Source: Neobacillus sp. WH10 (lineage in GTDB: Bacteria; Bacillota; Bacilli; Bacillales; Cytobacillaceae). Taken from it: a DNA stretch of 64,000 bases. Below are positions 45,089 to 53,249 of the stretch, piece after piece. Location: positions 620,001-684,000 of the forward strand of contig NZ_CP126110.1 in the NCBI RefSeq assembly GCF_030123405.1, in the 5' to 3' direction. The notes below the pieces were generated by a model. The model did not search any database and was not told the DNA's origin. It worked only from the letters and a program-made list of their open reading frames with translations. How positions within the stretch are numbered: the first letter of the stretch is position 1; the number at the start of each line of letters is the position of its first letter. The position numbers were made by a program, and so were the translations under genes.

Positions 45089-45120
45089 TTCAAGACATTT
45101 TTTTACTGTGAAAATGGTAC

Positions 45121-45996
45121 TTATCTTTTGACAGTATCCAATACCTCGAACAAATCTCTGCCATAGAACTTCTTGCTTAATTCGTTCGGTTTCTTTTCTT
45201 CTTTCAGTTTTTTGAGGGCTTTGTCAAAAGCATCGGCAAATGCCTGTTCCTTTTTGTTAAATAATGGCCAAGTTTTGATGACGGCGAATTCATTGTAAAC
45301 AACCTCATTTTTTAGATTATGATAGGGACCGTCATCAGCAATGACCTGCTTTTGAAATGGACCTTCAATCATGACACCGCCGTCAACCCGACCTTCGTTT
45401 ACCCATTGAACAACGTCCACTGTAAAGGAATCTCCAGCTTTCAATTTGACTTTATTATCCGGATTGGCCTTGTTATATTCATCAATAATGGTATATTGCG
45501 CGTTGTTAGCAGCAATTGGCGCTAAGGTTAAGCCCGCGGAGGCAAAATCTGCCAGAGATTTAATATTTTCATTTTTCTTCTTTAAGACAAGACCTGCGCT
45601 GCTCAGTCCAAGGAATTCTTTTGGAAAGATAAATTTCTCTGTCCTTTCCTGTGTCCAGAAGGCATTTTTCACGCCTGCCTGATACTTCCCTTGTTCAACC
45701 CCCAGTAATAAGTCGTCACTTGATGTTCCAACGAATTCAAATTCGTATTCAGGAAGTAATTTATCGACCAATTTCATCATTTCTACATCATATCCAGTTG
45801 GATTTCCTTTATCATCGATATAGGAGATGGGCTTTGAAGCTTGGTCATAGGCGATCTTTACCTTTCTTACCTTTGAAGATTTATTTTTTGCATCTGATGA
45901 TTCACTAGACGTGGAACTGATGCCGCATCCTGCTAACAGAATGAACAACGATAAAGCTGTTATGATTACCTTTAAAAACTTTTTATTTCTCATCAT
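45121..45996 (-). CDS. Amino-acid/sulfur-compound-binding lipoprotein
   Basis: A 291-aa solute-binding protein of the SBP_bac_3 type, with lipobox LLAGC (Cys24) and a Ser-rich linker. The ligand-binding core has KISYIDDKGNPTGYDVEM-like sequence near residue 57 and a C-terminal YGRDLFEVLD. RBS AAAAGGAG lies before tandem ATG codons. It feeds the permeases and ATPase downstream. The neighbouring flavoprotein points to a sulfur-containing ligand, but the sequence alone does not identify it. Confidence 0.88.
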   Translation of the reverse strand: MMRNKKFLKVIITALSLFILLAGCGISSTSSESSDAKNKSSKVRKVKIAYDQASKPISYIDDKGNPTGYDVEMMKLVDKLLPEYEFEFVGTSSDDLLLGVEQGKYQAGVKNAFWTQERTEKFIFPKEFLGLSSAGLVLKKKNENIKSLADFASAGLTLAPIAANNAQYTIIDEYNKANPDNKVKLKAGDSFTVDVVQWVNEGRVDGGVMIEGPFQKQVIADDGPYHNLKNEVVYNEFAVIKTWPLFNKKEQAFADAFDKALKKLKEEKKPNELSKKFYGRDLFEVLDTVKR

Positions 45997-46110
45997 ACCA
46001 ATCTCCTTTTTTATTTAAAGTTTTCATATAAAAATAGTTGGATTTGAAACTAAAAAAAATTCATAGTTTTAGAAGTAGGAATGGGTGAAATTCCTACTCT
46101 AAATGAGATA

Positions 46111-46222
46111 ATTGTCCAGCTCCATCGCCCAGCGGCTAGTGGACTTCGCTCTTCTCCCTACGATAAGTCAACATCGAATCGCTCCAGTCCATACGCCGCT
46201 TAACGGGCGTTTACGCTTTTCT
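46111..46222. repeat. Bacillus intergenic repeat (CCAGCTCCA..CGGGCG..ACGC type)
   Basis: It begins ATTGTCCAGCTCCATCGCCC and ends ACGGGCGTTTACGCTTTTC. The pattern (TAGCTCCAGCGCC at one end, GGGCGC-TGCGCTTTTC at the other) is a repeat I recognise from several Bacillus genomes. It overlaps the 3' end of the flavoprotein gene, supplying its last residues and stop codon. Confidence 0.6.
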
Positions 46223-47369
46223 TGTGTTCAATGGCTGAAAGTGCTAATTTTTTTATCGTCATATCATCCATTGGTGGATTGTGCAAACCTGCCCTTACAT
46301 CGCGGTAATAGCGTTGCAGGGGATTGTTGCGCCCAAGACTTTTGGCCCCGACGATCCTCATTGCTTTATCAACAATGGTAATCGCCGAATTCGTAACCGT
46401 ATGCTTGACAACTCCAAGTTCATTTTCGAGGTATTCTCTAAGCGATACGTCATCATATGCCGCTGCAACACTATAGGTAAGATGTCTAGCTCTAATTAAT
46501 TCTAAATCAATTTCCCCTAACAGCTGTTGAACATTAGGTAATTGGCTGATCGGTCCGTTTAAACTATTGGGAGCATGGTGATTGGCAAAATGGACAGCGT
46601 AATCGCGTGCAGCTTGGGCGATGCCAAGATAACAGGCTGGAATGTGCAGGATCCAGCCGTTTAGTTTACTGCCGCTGGGCATGGACGGGAGTTCAACAAG
46701 ATTGAAATCATCAACGATTACATTATTGAGAATAAGATCGTGGCTTCCTGTGCCCCTCATGGCAATGACATCCCATGTCTCATCAATGGTTAGTCCGTCT
46801 AAATCTTTATGCAGGAGAAAGAAGCCCACTTTTTGCTTTTCTTCAATCCAAGCAGATGTTAGAAAATAAGTTAATACGGGTGACATAGTGGTAAATGTTT
46901 TCCGTCCTGTTAGCACCCAAGCACCATTTTTCTTAACCGCAGTTGTTCCGGGCCGTCCGCCTCTAGTTGGACTTCCTGTTTGTGCTTCACTTACGGCCCG
47001 ATTCACTAAGGCGCCGTTAAGAATTTCTTTTGCAAAAAAATCCAATCTCTCCTGATCCCAAAGTTTTGTTTCAAAGAGCTCGCCGATCACCCCGAGATTC
47101 CAGCCAATCGAAAGTGCGGTGGCTCCATCAAAACTAGCCAGTGTTTCTTGAAGGAGCACCATATCATAGACTTTTAATCCTTCTCCGCCATAAGCAGCTG
47201 GAAGAGTAATACTTGAATAGCCCATCTCCACTAGCTCCTGAATATTTTCTTCTGGAAAAATGGCCATTTCATCAATTTCCGCCGACTTACTTTTAAATTT
47301 TGCTTCTTTCTCATGCAATTTTTGTAACCATGTCTTTTGCTTTTTTGTCTTTACGAATAAGTTAAGCAC
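46200..47369 (-). CDS. Acyl-CoA-dehydrogenase-like flavoprotein (DszC/SfnB type monooxygenase)
   Basis: A 389-aa protein with the acyl-CoA dehydrogenase fold: an N-terminal helical domain, then a beta domain with NRAVSEAQTGSPTRGGRP and AMRGTGSHDLILNNVIVDD. A C-terminal helical domain includes GAKSLGRNNPLQRYYRDVRA. This subgroup includes flavin-dependent monooxygenases that act on sulfur compounds (DszC, SfnB). Encoded first in the operon, it suggests that imported sulfur compounds are oxidised to free sulfur. The start is GTG after GGAGGG. The final residues KKSVNAR and the stop codon lie inside an intergenic repeat, so the original C-terminus may have been altered. Confidence 0.8.
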   Translation of the reverse strand: MLNLFVKTKKQKTWLQKLHEKEAKFKSKSAEIDEMAIFPEENIQELVEMGYSSITLPAAYGGEGLKVYDMVLLQETLASFDGATALSIGWNLGVIGELFETKLWDQERLDFFAKEILNGALVNRAVSEAQTGSPTRGGRPGTTAVKKNGAWVLTGRKTFTTMSPVLTYFLTSAWIEEKQKVGFFLLHKDLDGLTIDETWDVIAMRGTGSHDLILNNVIVDDFNLVELPSMPSGSKLNGWILHIPACYLGIAQAARDYAVHFANHHAPNSLNGPISQLPNVQQLLGEIDLELIRARHLTYSVAAAYDDVSLREYLENELGVVKHTVTNSAITIVDKAMRIVGAKSLGRNNPLQRYYRDVRAGLHNPPMDDMTIKKLALSAIEHKKSVNAR

Positions 47370-47783
47370 GATTTCCCTCCTAGTAACCTGTTAGTTTATT
47401 ATCGATGTTAATTTGATAATCCCGATATGTTTTATAGGAATAAATAATAACGAAGCACAATCGAACTGTCAAGGTATTTTATCGATTTTTATTAAAATTC
47501 TGATTAATTATTAGGATGATCCAGACAGCAGGAAGTGGTTTGCAATAAAAATCCTTTAAAGCACTCATCCTGTTGAAATATTACAAAATTACAACCACAG
47601 TTGAACATAGCTTCAATAAATATTATGTATTGTTTTAATAAAGTAAGCAGCTTTGGTTAGGAAAAGGACAAAATATTACCTACTTGAACAAGTAATAATA
47701 CCGAAAGGAACTTATATCTAATTGAATTTTTCACGTTAGAGGAGTACAGTTGAAAAGTGTAAAAAAGTAGAAAGAAGGTCTTT
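47370..47783. other. Divergent promoter region, flavoprotein / MFS genes
   Basis: AT-rich, about 410 bp. On the minus strand, ATTCCTAT-N7-ATCGGGAT (about 47419-47441) is an imperfect inverted repeat of the kind bound by the sulfur regulator CymR, but I am unsure of the match. ACTTG-AA-CAAGT (47682-47693) is a perfect inverted repeat nearer the MFS gene. No coding frame is supported. Confidence 0.45.
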
Positions 47784-48986
47784 TTGTTGAGTAAGCTGCA
47801 ACAAGGCACAACAGCCTTTCGTAAAGCCAATTTTGCCCTCTTTGCAGGGGGATTTATAACTTTTTCTATACTTTATGACGTCCAGCCGTTAATGCCGATT
47901 TTCACAAAAGAGTTTCATGTCACAGCAGCAACGGGAAGTCTGACGTTGTCGGTAACGACGTTCGCTCTTGCTGTGGCAATGCTTTTTACCAGTTCTTTGT
48001 CTGAAGCATGGGGAAGGAAACCGATTATGGCTGCTTCCTTAATCCTTTCCTCCCTCATTGTCATCTTAACTGCCTTCAGTCCCACATTTGGGTCGTTAAT
48101 CAGCTTTCGCATCCTGCAAGGAATCGTTCTTGCGGGTCTGCCGGCCATCGCTATGGCTTATTTGAGTGAAGAAGTCGACCCAAAAAGTCTTGGTATTGCT
48201 ATGGGGATTTATATTAGCGGGAACTCCATTGGTGGTATGGCAGGAAGAATTATTACCGGCTCTGTTACGGACTTTTTTTCTTGGCGGGTTGCAATGGGGA
48301 GTATTGGGGTGATTAGCCTCGTGCTTAGTCTGTGGTTCTGGTTTAATCTGCCGAGATCCAACTATTTTACACCAAAGTCATTGAAATTAAATACGTTAGT
48401 CAAATCAATGGTAGGTCATTTAAAAGACCCGGCATTATTATGTTTATTTTCTATTGCTTTTATCTTAATGGGAAGCTTTGTCACGTTGTATAACTATATT
48501 GGCTTTGAATTAATGGCACCACCTTATCAATTGAGCCAGACAATAGTCGGTTGGATTTTTATTGTTTATTTAACTGGCACCTTTAGTTCAACATGGATGG
48601 GGCGGCTCTCTGATACGCTTGGCCGCCGGAAGGTCTTATGGCTTGGCTTGGTCATTATGGTTACTGGAGCGGCATTGACACTTGTAGAACCTTTGGTGTT
48701 AAAGATAATCGGTATCGCTATTTTTACCTTTGGCTTTTTTGGCGCCCATTCGATCGCTTCAAGCTGGGTGGGGCGAAGAGCACAAACTGCGAAAGCCCAA
48801 GCTTCTTCGCTTTATTTATTTTTTTATTATTTTGGATCGAGCACGGCAGGTACTGCCGGCGGATTTTTCTGGTCGAATTTCGGCTGGGGTGGAGTAATTG
48901 GCTTTATTATTTGTTTATTGCTGTTAGCCTTTCCTTTATCGATTAAGCTTTCATCGGTGCCGGTAAAGAACTTGCAGACGAAATAA
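47784..48986 (+). CDS. MFS transporter, YnfM/AraJ-like exporter
   Basis: A 400-aa protein with 12 helices. MFS motifs include TSSLSEAWGRKP in loop 2-3, ILQGIVLAGLPAIAMAYLSE in helix 4 and GRLSDTLGRRK in loop 8-9. It starts at tandem TTG codons after GAAAGAAGG. The substrate is unknown; relatives export sugars or drugs. A bidirectional terminator follows. Confidence 0.85.
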   Translation: MLSKLQQGTTAFRKANFALFAGGFITFSILYDVQPLMPIFTKEFHVTAATGSLTLSVTTFALAVAMLFTSSLSEAWGRKPIMAASLILSSLIVILTAFSPTFGSLISFRILQGIVLAGLPAIAMAYLSEEVDPKSLGIAMGIYISGNSIGGMAGRIITGSVTDFFSWRVAMGSIGVISLVLSLWFWFNLPRSNYFTPKSLKLNTLVKSMVGHLKDPALLCLFSIAFILMGSFVTLYNYIGFELMAPPYQLSQTIVGWIFIVYLTGTFSSTWMGRLSDTLGRRKVLWLGLVIMVTGAALTLVEPLVLKIIGIAIFTFGFFGAHSIASSWVGRRAQTAKAQASSLYLFFYYFGSSTAGTAGGFFWSNFGWGGVIGFIICLLLLAFPLSIKLSSVPVKNLQTK

Positions 48987-49020
48987 ATGGTGCTCATGCT
49001 ATTGAGAAAAAGACTTACAA

Positions 49021-49058
49021 AGGAAAAATCCCATCTGCTCGAGAAGATGGGATTTTTC
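49021..49058. terminator. Bidirectional terminator
   Basis: GAAAAATCCCATCT / AGATGGGATTTTTC arms around a 10-nt loop. It lies between the convergent MFS and kinase genes. Confidence 0.85.
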
Positions 49059-49062
49059 TTGT

Positions 49063-50049
49063 TCATTGAATGGCTGGAAATTTTATTTTGACGGTGAACT
49101 CCTGGTCTTTATAGACGAAGTCTAAAAAGCCGTGGTGGTCATTTACGATATCCTTAATGATCTTCGTCCCAAGTCCCTCATGACCGTTCGTTTTTGTTGT
49201 TTTTCCGTAGCTTTGGAACAGTCCATCCAAGATGGGAGTTGGAATTGACAGACTATTATTTTTACAAATTAATAGGAACAAACCGCTTCGTTTATAAAAT
49301 TGCAGTGTGATTACAGCCTGTTGCTTATGTTCCTTTTGCCAGTCTTCACTAGCCTCGATACTATTTGATAACAGATTTCCAAGCAGTTTCACCATGACGG
49401 TATCAGGGAGTGGTAATGTGGATAGCGGCAGGTCGAAATCATAGACAACCGCAATTCCTGCTGTTTTGGCACGCCGATACATTTGATGCAAGCTCCCGGC
49501 AACGATTCCCTGTTCCCCTTTAATGGAAAGATTCGTTTCTTCATAGCCGTCGACTAACTCATCCAGATACGCTTTTGCCTCACCGTGTTTTCCAGTTTCA
49601 AGCATAAAGTGAATGGCGGAAACATGTTTGAGAAAATCATGCCGTTCACTGCGGACAATGCGAAATGTTTCATTAAAATGGGCAGTTTGTTCCCTAAAAA
49701 GATGATTCTCTCGGGTTAATGCAGCCAGACTTTGTGCAACGGAAAGCCTAATGTATTCAATTCCGATAAAGAGGATTAACAGCACGAGATAAACCCACGA
49801 TGGCTTCAAGGACGTATAAATCAGTACAAGCAGCAGCTGCGAGCCAAATAACAGTGAGTTCCATTTTACTCCCAAAATCGAAATGTGAGTGATACTTTTT
49901 TTATAAAAATAATAGAAAATCATGATTACGAGTAAACAAGTTAAATAGAAAGGAATGTTCCATGGCAGCATTAACGTGAGCATTTGAAGATGTACCGTGC
50001 CCAGTATAGCTAACGCCAACCAATATAAAATTATCAACTTCAAGTTCAT
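49063..50049 (-). CDS. natK: NatK-type sensor histidine kinase
   Basis: A 328-aa kinase with about five N-terminal membrane helices (1-115) and a dimerisation motif RSERHDFLKHVSAIH. A GHKL ATPase domain follows, with LLGNLLSNSIEA (N-box) and GLGTKIIKDIV. This is the AgrC/NatK type. It is followed upstream by the LytTR regulator gene 9 bp away and lies divergent to natAB, the same content as natKR-natAB of B. subtilis. Confidence 0.85.
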   Translation of the reverse strand: MNLKLIILYWLALAILGTVHLQMLTLMLPWNIPFYLTCLLVIMIFYYFYKKSITHISILGVKWNSLLFGSQLLLVLIYTSLKPSWVYLVLLILFIGIEYIRLSVAQSLAALTRENHLFREQTAHFNETFRIVRSERHDFLKHVSAIHFMLETGKHGEAKAYLDELVDGYEETNLSIKGEQGIVAGSLHQMYRRAKTAGIAVVYDFDLPLSTLPLPDTVMVKLLGNLLSNSIEASEDWQKEHKQQAVITLQFYKRSGLFLLICKNNSLSIPTPILDGLFQSYGKTTKTNGHEGLGTKIIKDIVNDHHGFLDFVYKDQEFTVKIKFPAIQ

Positions 50050-50058
50050 TTCCTGCCT

Positions 50059-50760
50059 TTAAAAATAATTTTCTTGTATAAAATCTACTTTTTCTTTAGT
50101 AATCATCGCTTGTTCCTCAATTCCTTCAAACGTCACGATATAGGAATTCTTTGCATACAGGGAAAAATTTTTTACATAGTGGATATTGATAATGAACGAT
50201 CGGTGCGAGCGGATAAAATCCCTTTCCCTTAGTTCGCCCTCTAATTCGTTAAGAGTTTGATAGGTTTTAATCAAACCCGACTTTGTATAAATGGTTGAGG
50301 AACGGCCGGATCTTTCAATAAAAATAATATCCTTCTTCTGAATGATATGAATATCGTTTTTTTGTTTTAAATAAAGCCTGCCGGCAATATCAGCCGACTT
50401 TGTCTTCTCCTTTAAGCGTTCGATCGATTTGATTAAACGGTCTTTCGGATAAGGCTTCATAATATAGTCATGGACATTCAATTCAAAGGCATGAACTGCA
50501 TAGCCGCTGTTGGCCGTCACAAAGATAACTGAAATACTAAGGGCATGTGAATGAATAATGTCTGCTAGCTCATATCCGGATAAACTTGGCATTTCAATAT
50601 CAGCAATTAATAAATTAATTGATTCTTTTTTGATATGCTCATAGGCTTCCTCCGCAAAGGTAGTTGAGAAAACTATCTCTACATCTGGTATTCCAGCGAC
50701 AATCGCATTTAATTTATCTAAATCAATGAATCGATCATCGACCAGACCAACCTTCATCAT
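50059..50760 (-). CDS. natR: NatR-type LytTR response regulator
   Basis: A 233-aa regulator with a receiver domain (Asp54 in IADIEMP) and a LytTR domain (about 130-233) with DFIRSHRSFIINIHYVKNF. It is the same length as B. subtilis NatR. It should bind the TTCGCGACA direct repeat at 50845-50874 and activate natAB. The start may be either of two tandem ATG codons. Confidence 0.87.
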   Translation of the reverse strand: MMKVGLVDDRFIDLDKLNAIVAGIPDVEIVFSTTFAEEAYEHIKKESINLLIADIEMPSLSGYELADIIHSHALSISVIFVTANSGYAVHAFELNVHDYIMKPYPKDRLIKSIERLKEKTKSADIAGRLYLKQKNDIHIIQKKDIIFIERSGRSSTIYTKSGLIKTYQTLNELEGELRERDFIRSHRSFIINIHYVKNFSLYAKNSYIVTFEGIEEQAMITKEKVDFIQENYF

Positions 50761-50844
50761 AATAGAGCCACACCTTTAACCATTTAGAATTTCCTTTAAT
50801 AGAATCTTCTTTATTTTACCATTATTAAAGTGGAATTTGGCATT

Positions 50845-50874
50845 TTCGCGACAGGAAATGGACGATTCGCGACA
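50845..50874. promoter_or_regulatory. LytTR direct repeat upstream of natAB
   Basis: TTCGCGACA occurs twice (50845-50853 and 50866-50874), with start points exactly 21 bp apart, two helical turns. That is the standard geometry for LytTR regulators. A -10-like TATGAT lies at 50904-50909 with a poor -35, as expected of an activated promoter. Confidence 0.8.
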
Positions 50875-50944
50875 TAAGTGCAGATTTCCTTTTCGTTTAT
50901 TTGTATGATGACATCAAGAAACAAAACAGATGGGGTGGAATGAA

Positions 50945-51697
50945 ATGATTGAGATCCAAGAGGTAACGAAGAAATTTCAAGATAAAAAGAAATTCATCAC
51001 GGCATTGAAGCATGTCTCTTTTTCCGTAAAAGAAGGGCAGGTGGTCGGTCTGCTTGGGGAGAACGGTGCTGGCAAAACGACGTTACTAAGAACGGTTGCT
51101 ACACTTCTTACGCCGACAGAGGGGACGGTAACGGTTGCTGGCTTTGACACGATCAAGAATGCAAATGATGTGAAAAAAAGAATCGGGGTATTATTTGGCG
51201 GAGAAACGGGCCTATATGATCGCTTGACCGCCAGAGAAAACTTAGAATACTTTGCAGCACTATATGGATTAAGTAAGCATGAAACGAAGGTGCGCATTGA
51301 TGACCTGTCAAGGATGTTCGGTATGCGCGATTATTTGAACCGGAAAGTTGGCGGCTTCTCTAAAGGAATGCGTCAAAAGGTTGCGATTGCGAGAACACTG
51401 ATCCATAATCCTGAGATTATTCTCTTTGATGAACCGACAACCGGGTTAGATATCACATCCTCTAATGTGTTCCGCCAGCTTGTGCATCAACTAAAGCGTG
51501 ATGGAAAAACGATTATTTTCTCAAGCCATATTATGGAGGAAGTATCGCTGCTTTGTGATTCTGTCGCTATGATGCATAAAGGTGAACTTGTCTATCACGG
51601 CAATCTTGAGTCACTATACAAGTCAGAGGGAAGCCGTGATTTGAACTATATTTTCATGAGTAAGCTTGTAAGGGGGAACGAACACTATGCTTCTTAA
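50945..51697 (+). CDS. natA: Sodium-export ABC transporter ATPase
   Basis: A 250-aa ATPase with Walker A GENGAGKTT (38-46), signature FSKGMRQKVAIA and Walker B IILFDEPTTGLD. The ATG at 50945 is chosen because GGGGTGG lies 5-11 bases before it. It overlaps natB by 11 bp. In B. subtilis NatAB exports sodium, also in response to uncouplers and alcohol. The regulator pair upstream supports this identity. Confidence 0.87.
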   Translation: MIEIQEVTKKFQDKKKFITALKHVSFSVKEGQVVGLLGENGAGKTTLLRTVATLLTPTEGTVTVAGFDTIKNANDVKKRIGVLFGGETGLYDRLTARENLEYFAALYGLSKHETKVRIDDLSRMFGMRDYLNRKVGGFSKGMRQKVAIARTLIHNPEIILFDEPTTGLDITSSNVFRQLVHQLKRDGKTIIFSSHIMEEVSLLCDSVAMMHKGELVYHGNLESLYKSEGSRDLNYIFMSKLVRGNEHYAS

Positions 51698-52844
51698 AAT
51701 CTATTTAAAAGAAATAAAAGACTGCTTCCGTGATCGCCGGACGTTATTGCTGACCGTACTATTACCGGTAATCATGATGACCGGATTAACTTTTTTTTAT
51801 GAAAAAATGATCTCTGATGGCAAAGGGGAAAGCTATAAGCTTGCCGTGAACGAATCGTTTGATCGCGAACTTGCAGGAATATTTACTAGTTATAAAAATA
51901 TTGAACTCGTTCACTCGGCTAATCCAGCAAAAACGTTGCAGGACGGGAAAGTCCAGGCAGCACTAATCCTGGATCCTAATTTCAGTAGTAATATCGAAAA
52001 TGGGGAAAAGGCGACAGTCACGATTATTGGTGACTCCTTTAGTCAGAAATCGTCTAATTTGAACAACATTGTACAAAATGTGCTGGGTGTTTACGAGAAA
52101 TCAATTATTTCAGAACGGATGCAAGCAAAAGGAACAGATCCAAACCTAGTTGAACCCATTACAATTGAACAAAAGGAAATGTCGGACCAAAATCCGAATG
52201 CCAACTTAATCGCTATGCTAATTCCGTTAATTCTAGCCATAGCTATTGGGGTTGGTTCAGGTCCAGCTGCTTCCGATTTATTTGCCGGTGAAAAAGAGAA
52301 GAAGACGATGGAAGCATTATTAATGACACCGGTAAAGCGTTCAACCTTGCTGTTCTCGAAATGGCTGACAATTGCTACGGTTGGGTCAGTTACAGGGATT
52401 ATCACTTTACTGGTTGTCGCTTTAGAAATTAACTTACTGACAGAAAATCTAAAAAAGGCTGTTTCTTTCGGTGACAATGTTGTTGTTATTATTGCTTTAG
52501 CTGTGTTGGTCTCCATCATTTATGCGATGTTTACTGCTTCACTTCTCATGCTCACAAGTATTATCGGCAAGACCGTAAAAGAATCACAAAGCTACAGCAC
52601 ACCGGTGATGATGTTAGCCATGTTCCCGACGATGATCCTCTCAAGTATCGGAATTAACGAATTATCCTTTCAGCATTTTGCTGTTCCAATATTAAATCTT
52701 TTCAGCATTCTGAAAGAACTAATATTCGGCATCATCGATTACGAACACATCCTAGTCACCTTCGCAAGCAACCTAGTCTGCATGATCCTTCTGTTTATTG
52801 TGGGCAGGATTCTATTCCTGAAGGATAAATGGGTGATGAATTAA
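51687..52844 (+). CDS. natB: Sodium-export ABC transporter permease
   Basis: A 385-aa ABC-2 permease. A first helix at about 20-40 is followed by a large external domain (about 45-170) and five or six helices. The segment AGEKEKKTMEALLMTPVKRS is typical of NatB. The length equals that of B. subtilis NatB (386 aa). The overlap with natA indicates one operon. A GGTCAGTCC-type repeat starts right after the stop codon. Confidence 0.88.
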   Translation: MLLKIYLKEIKDCFRDRRTLLLTVLLPVIMMTGLTFFYEKMISDGKGESYKLAVNESFDRELAGIFTSYKNIELVHSANPAKTLQDGKVQAALILDPNFSSNIENGEKATVTIIGDSFSQKSSNLNNIVQNVLGVYEKSIISERMQAKGTDPNLVEPITIEQKEMSDQNPNANLIAMLIPLILAIAIGVGSGPAASDLFAGEKEKKTMEALLMTPVKRSTLLFSKWLTIATVGSVTGIITLLVVALEINLLTENLKKAVSFGDNVVVIIALAVLVSIIYAMFTASLLMLTSIIGKTVKESQSYSTPVMMLAMFPTMILSSIGINELSFQHFAVPILNLFSILKELIFGIIDYEHILVTFASNLVCMILLFIVGRILFLKDKWVMN

Positions 52845-52851
52845 GGGGAAG

Positions 52852-52894
52852 AGGTCAGTCCTCAGTGGCTTTAAAGAGCTGGGGACTGAAGCTT
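52852..52894. repeat. GGTCAGTCC-type hairpin repeat (variant copy)
   Basis: TCAGTCCtCAG / CTgGGGACTGA arms around a 13-nt loop. It is a diverged member of the family at 42739 and 55906, placed directly after natB and probably its terminator. Confidence 0.6.
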
Positions 52895-52918
52895 CTTCTA
52901 TATAGATCGATTAATAGA

Positions 52919-53147
52919 TTTAATTTTTCCGTCATCTCTTGGATGTGGCGTAATATTTTCATCCCCAGGCATATGTCTCCATTTCTTTTTAACTACGATC
53001 CGAAGCCAAGTTCCTGGAATCCAGGAAGTAATAAGGGCTAACATGACAAGGCTCGCGAAAAATTCCTGATTAATAATTCCTGCGGCGTAGGCAACGGAAG
53101 AAAGGACAATTCCAGGGCCGCCGCAGTCATTGATCGCCACCCCTAAG
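52919..53147 (-). pseudogene. Cation/proton antiporter (CPA2 type), C-terminal remnant
   Basis: A minus-strand frame without a proper start reads GVAINDCGGPGIVLSSVAYA, then AGIINQEFF and LVMLALITSWIPGTWL. This resembles the last two helices of KefB/Nha-type CPA2 antiporters (usually [AN]xRGAxGIVLA..A). The upstream nine or so helices are absent. It lies next to the natAB sodium exporter, perhaps coincidentally. Confidence 0.6.
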
Positions 53148-53191
53148 TTAAAACTGGTTAAACGCTATTGTGTAACTATATTAACTATAAA

Positions 53192-53238
53192 CAAATAGGA
53201 AGGATTAGTCTTCATGACTAACCCTTCCTATTGTTTTG
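53192..53238. terminator. Terminator of the NCS2 permease gene
   Basis: AAACAaATAGGAAGGaTTAGT / ACTAACCCTTCCTATTGTTT: long arms, A-rich and T-rich ends on both strands. It lies just beyond the permease stop codon. Confidence 0.85.
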
Positions 53239-53249
53239 AGTGTATCTGA

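Noticed and set aside
52898..53140. The 80-codon minus frame after natB as an intact small membrane protein
   Set aside because: It matches the end of a cation/proton antiporter, the similarity continues upstream of its first ATG, and the rest of the gene is absent.
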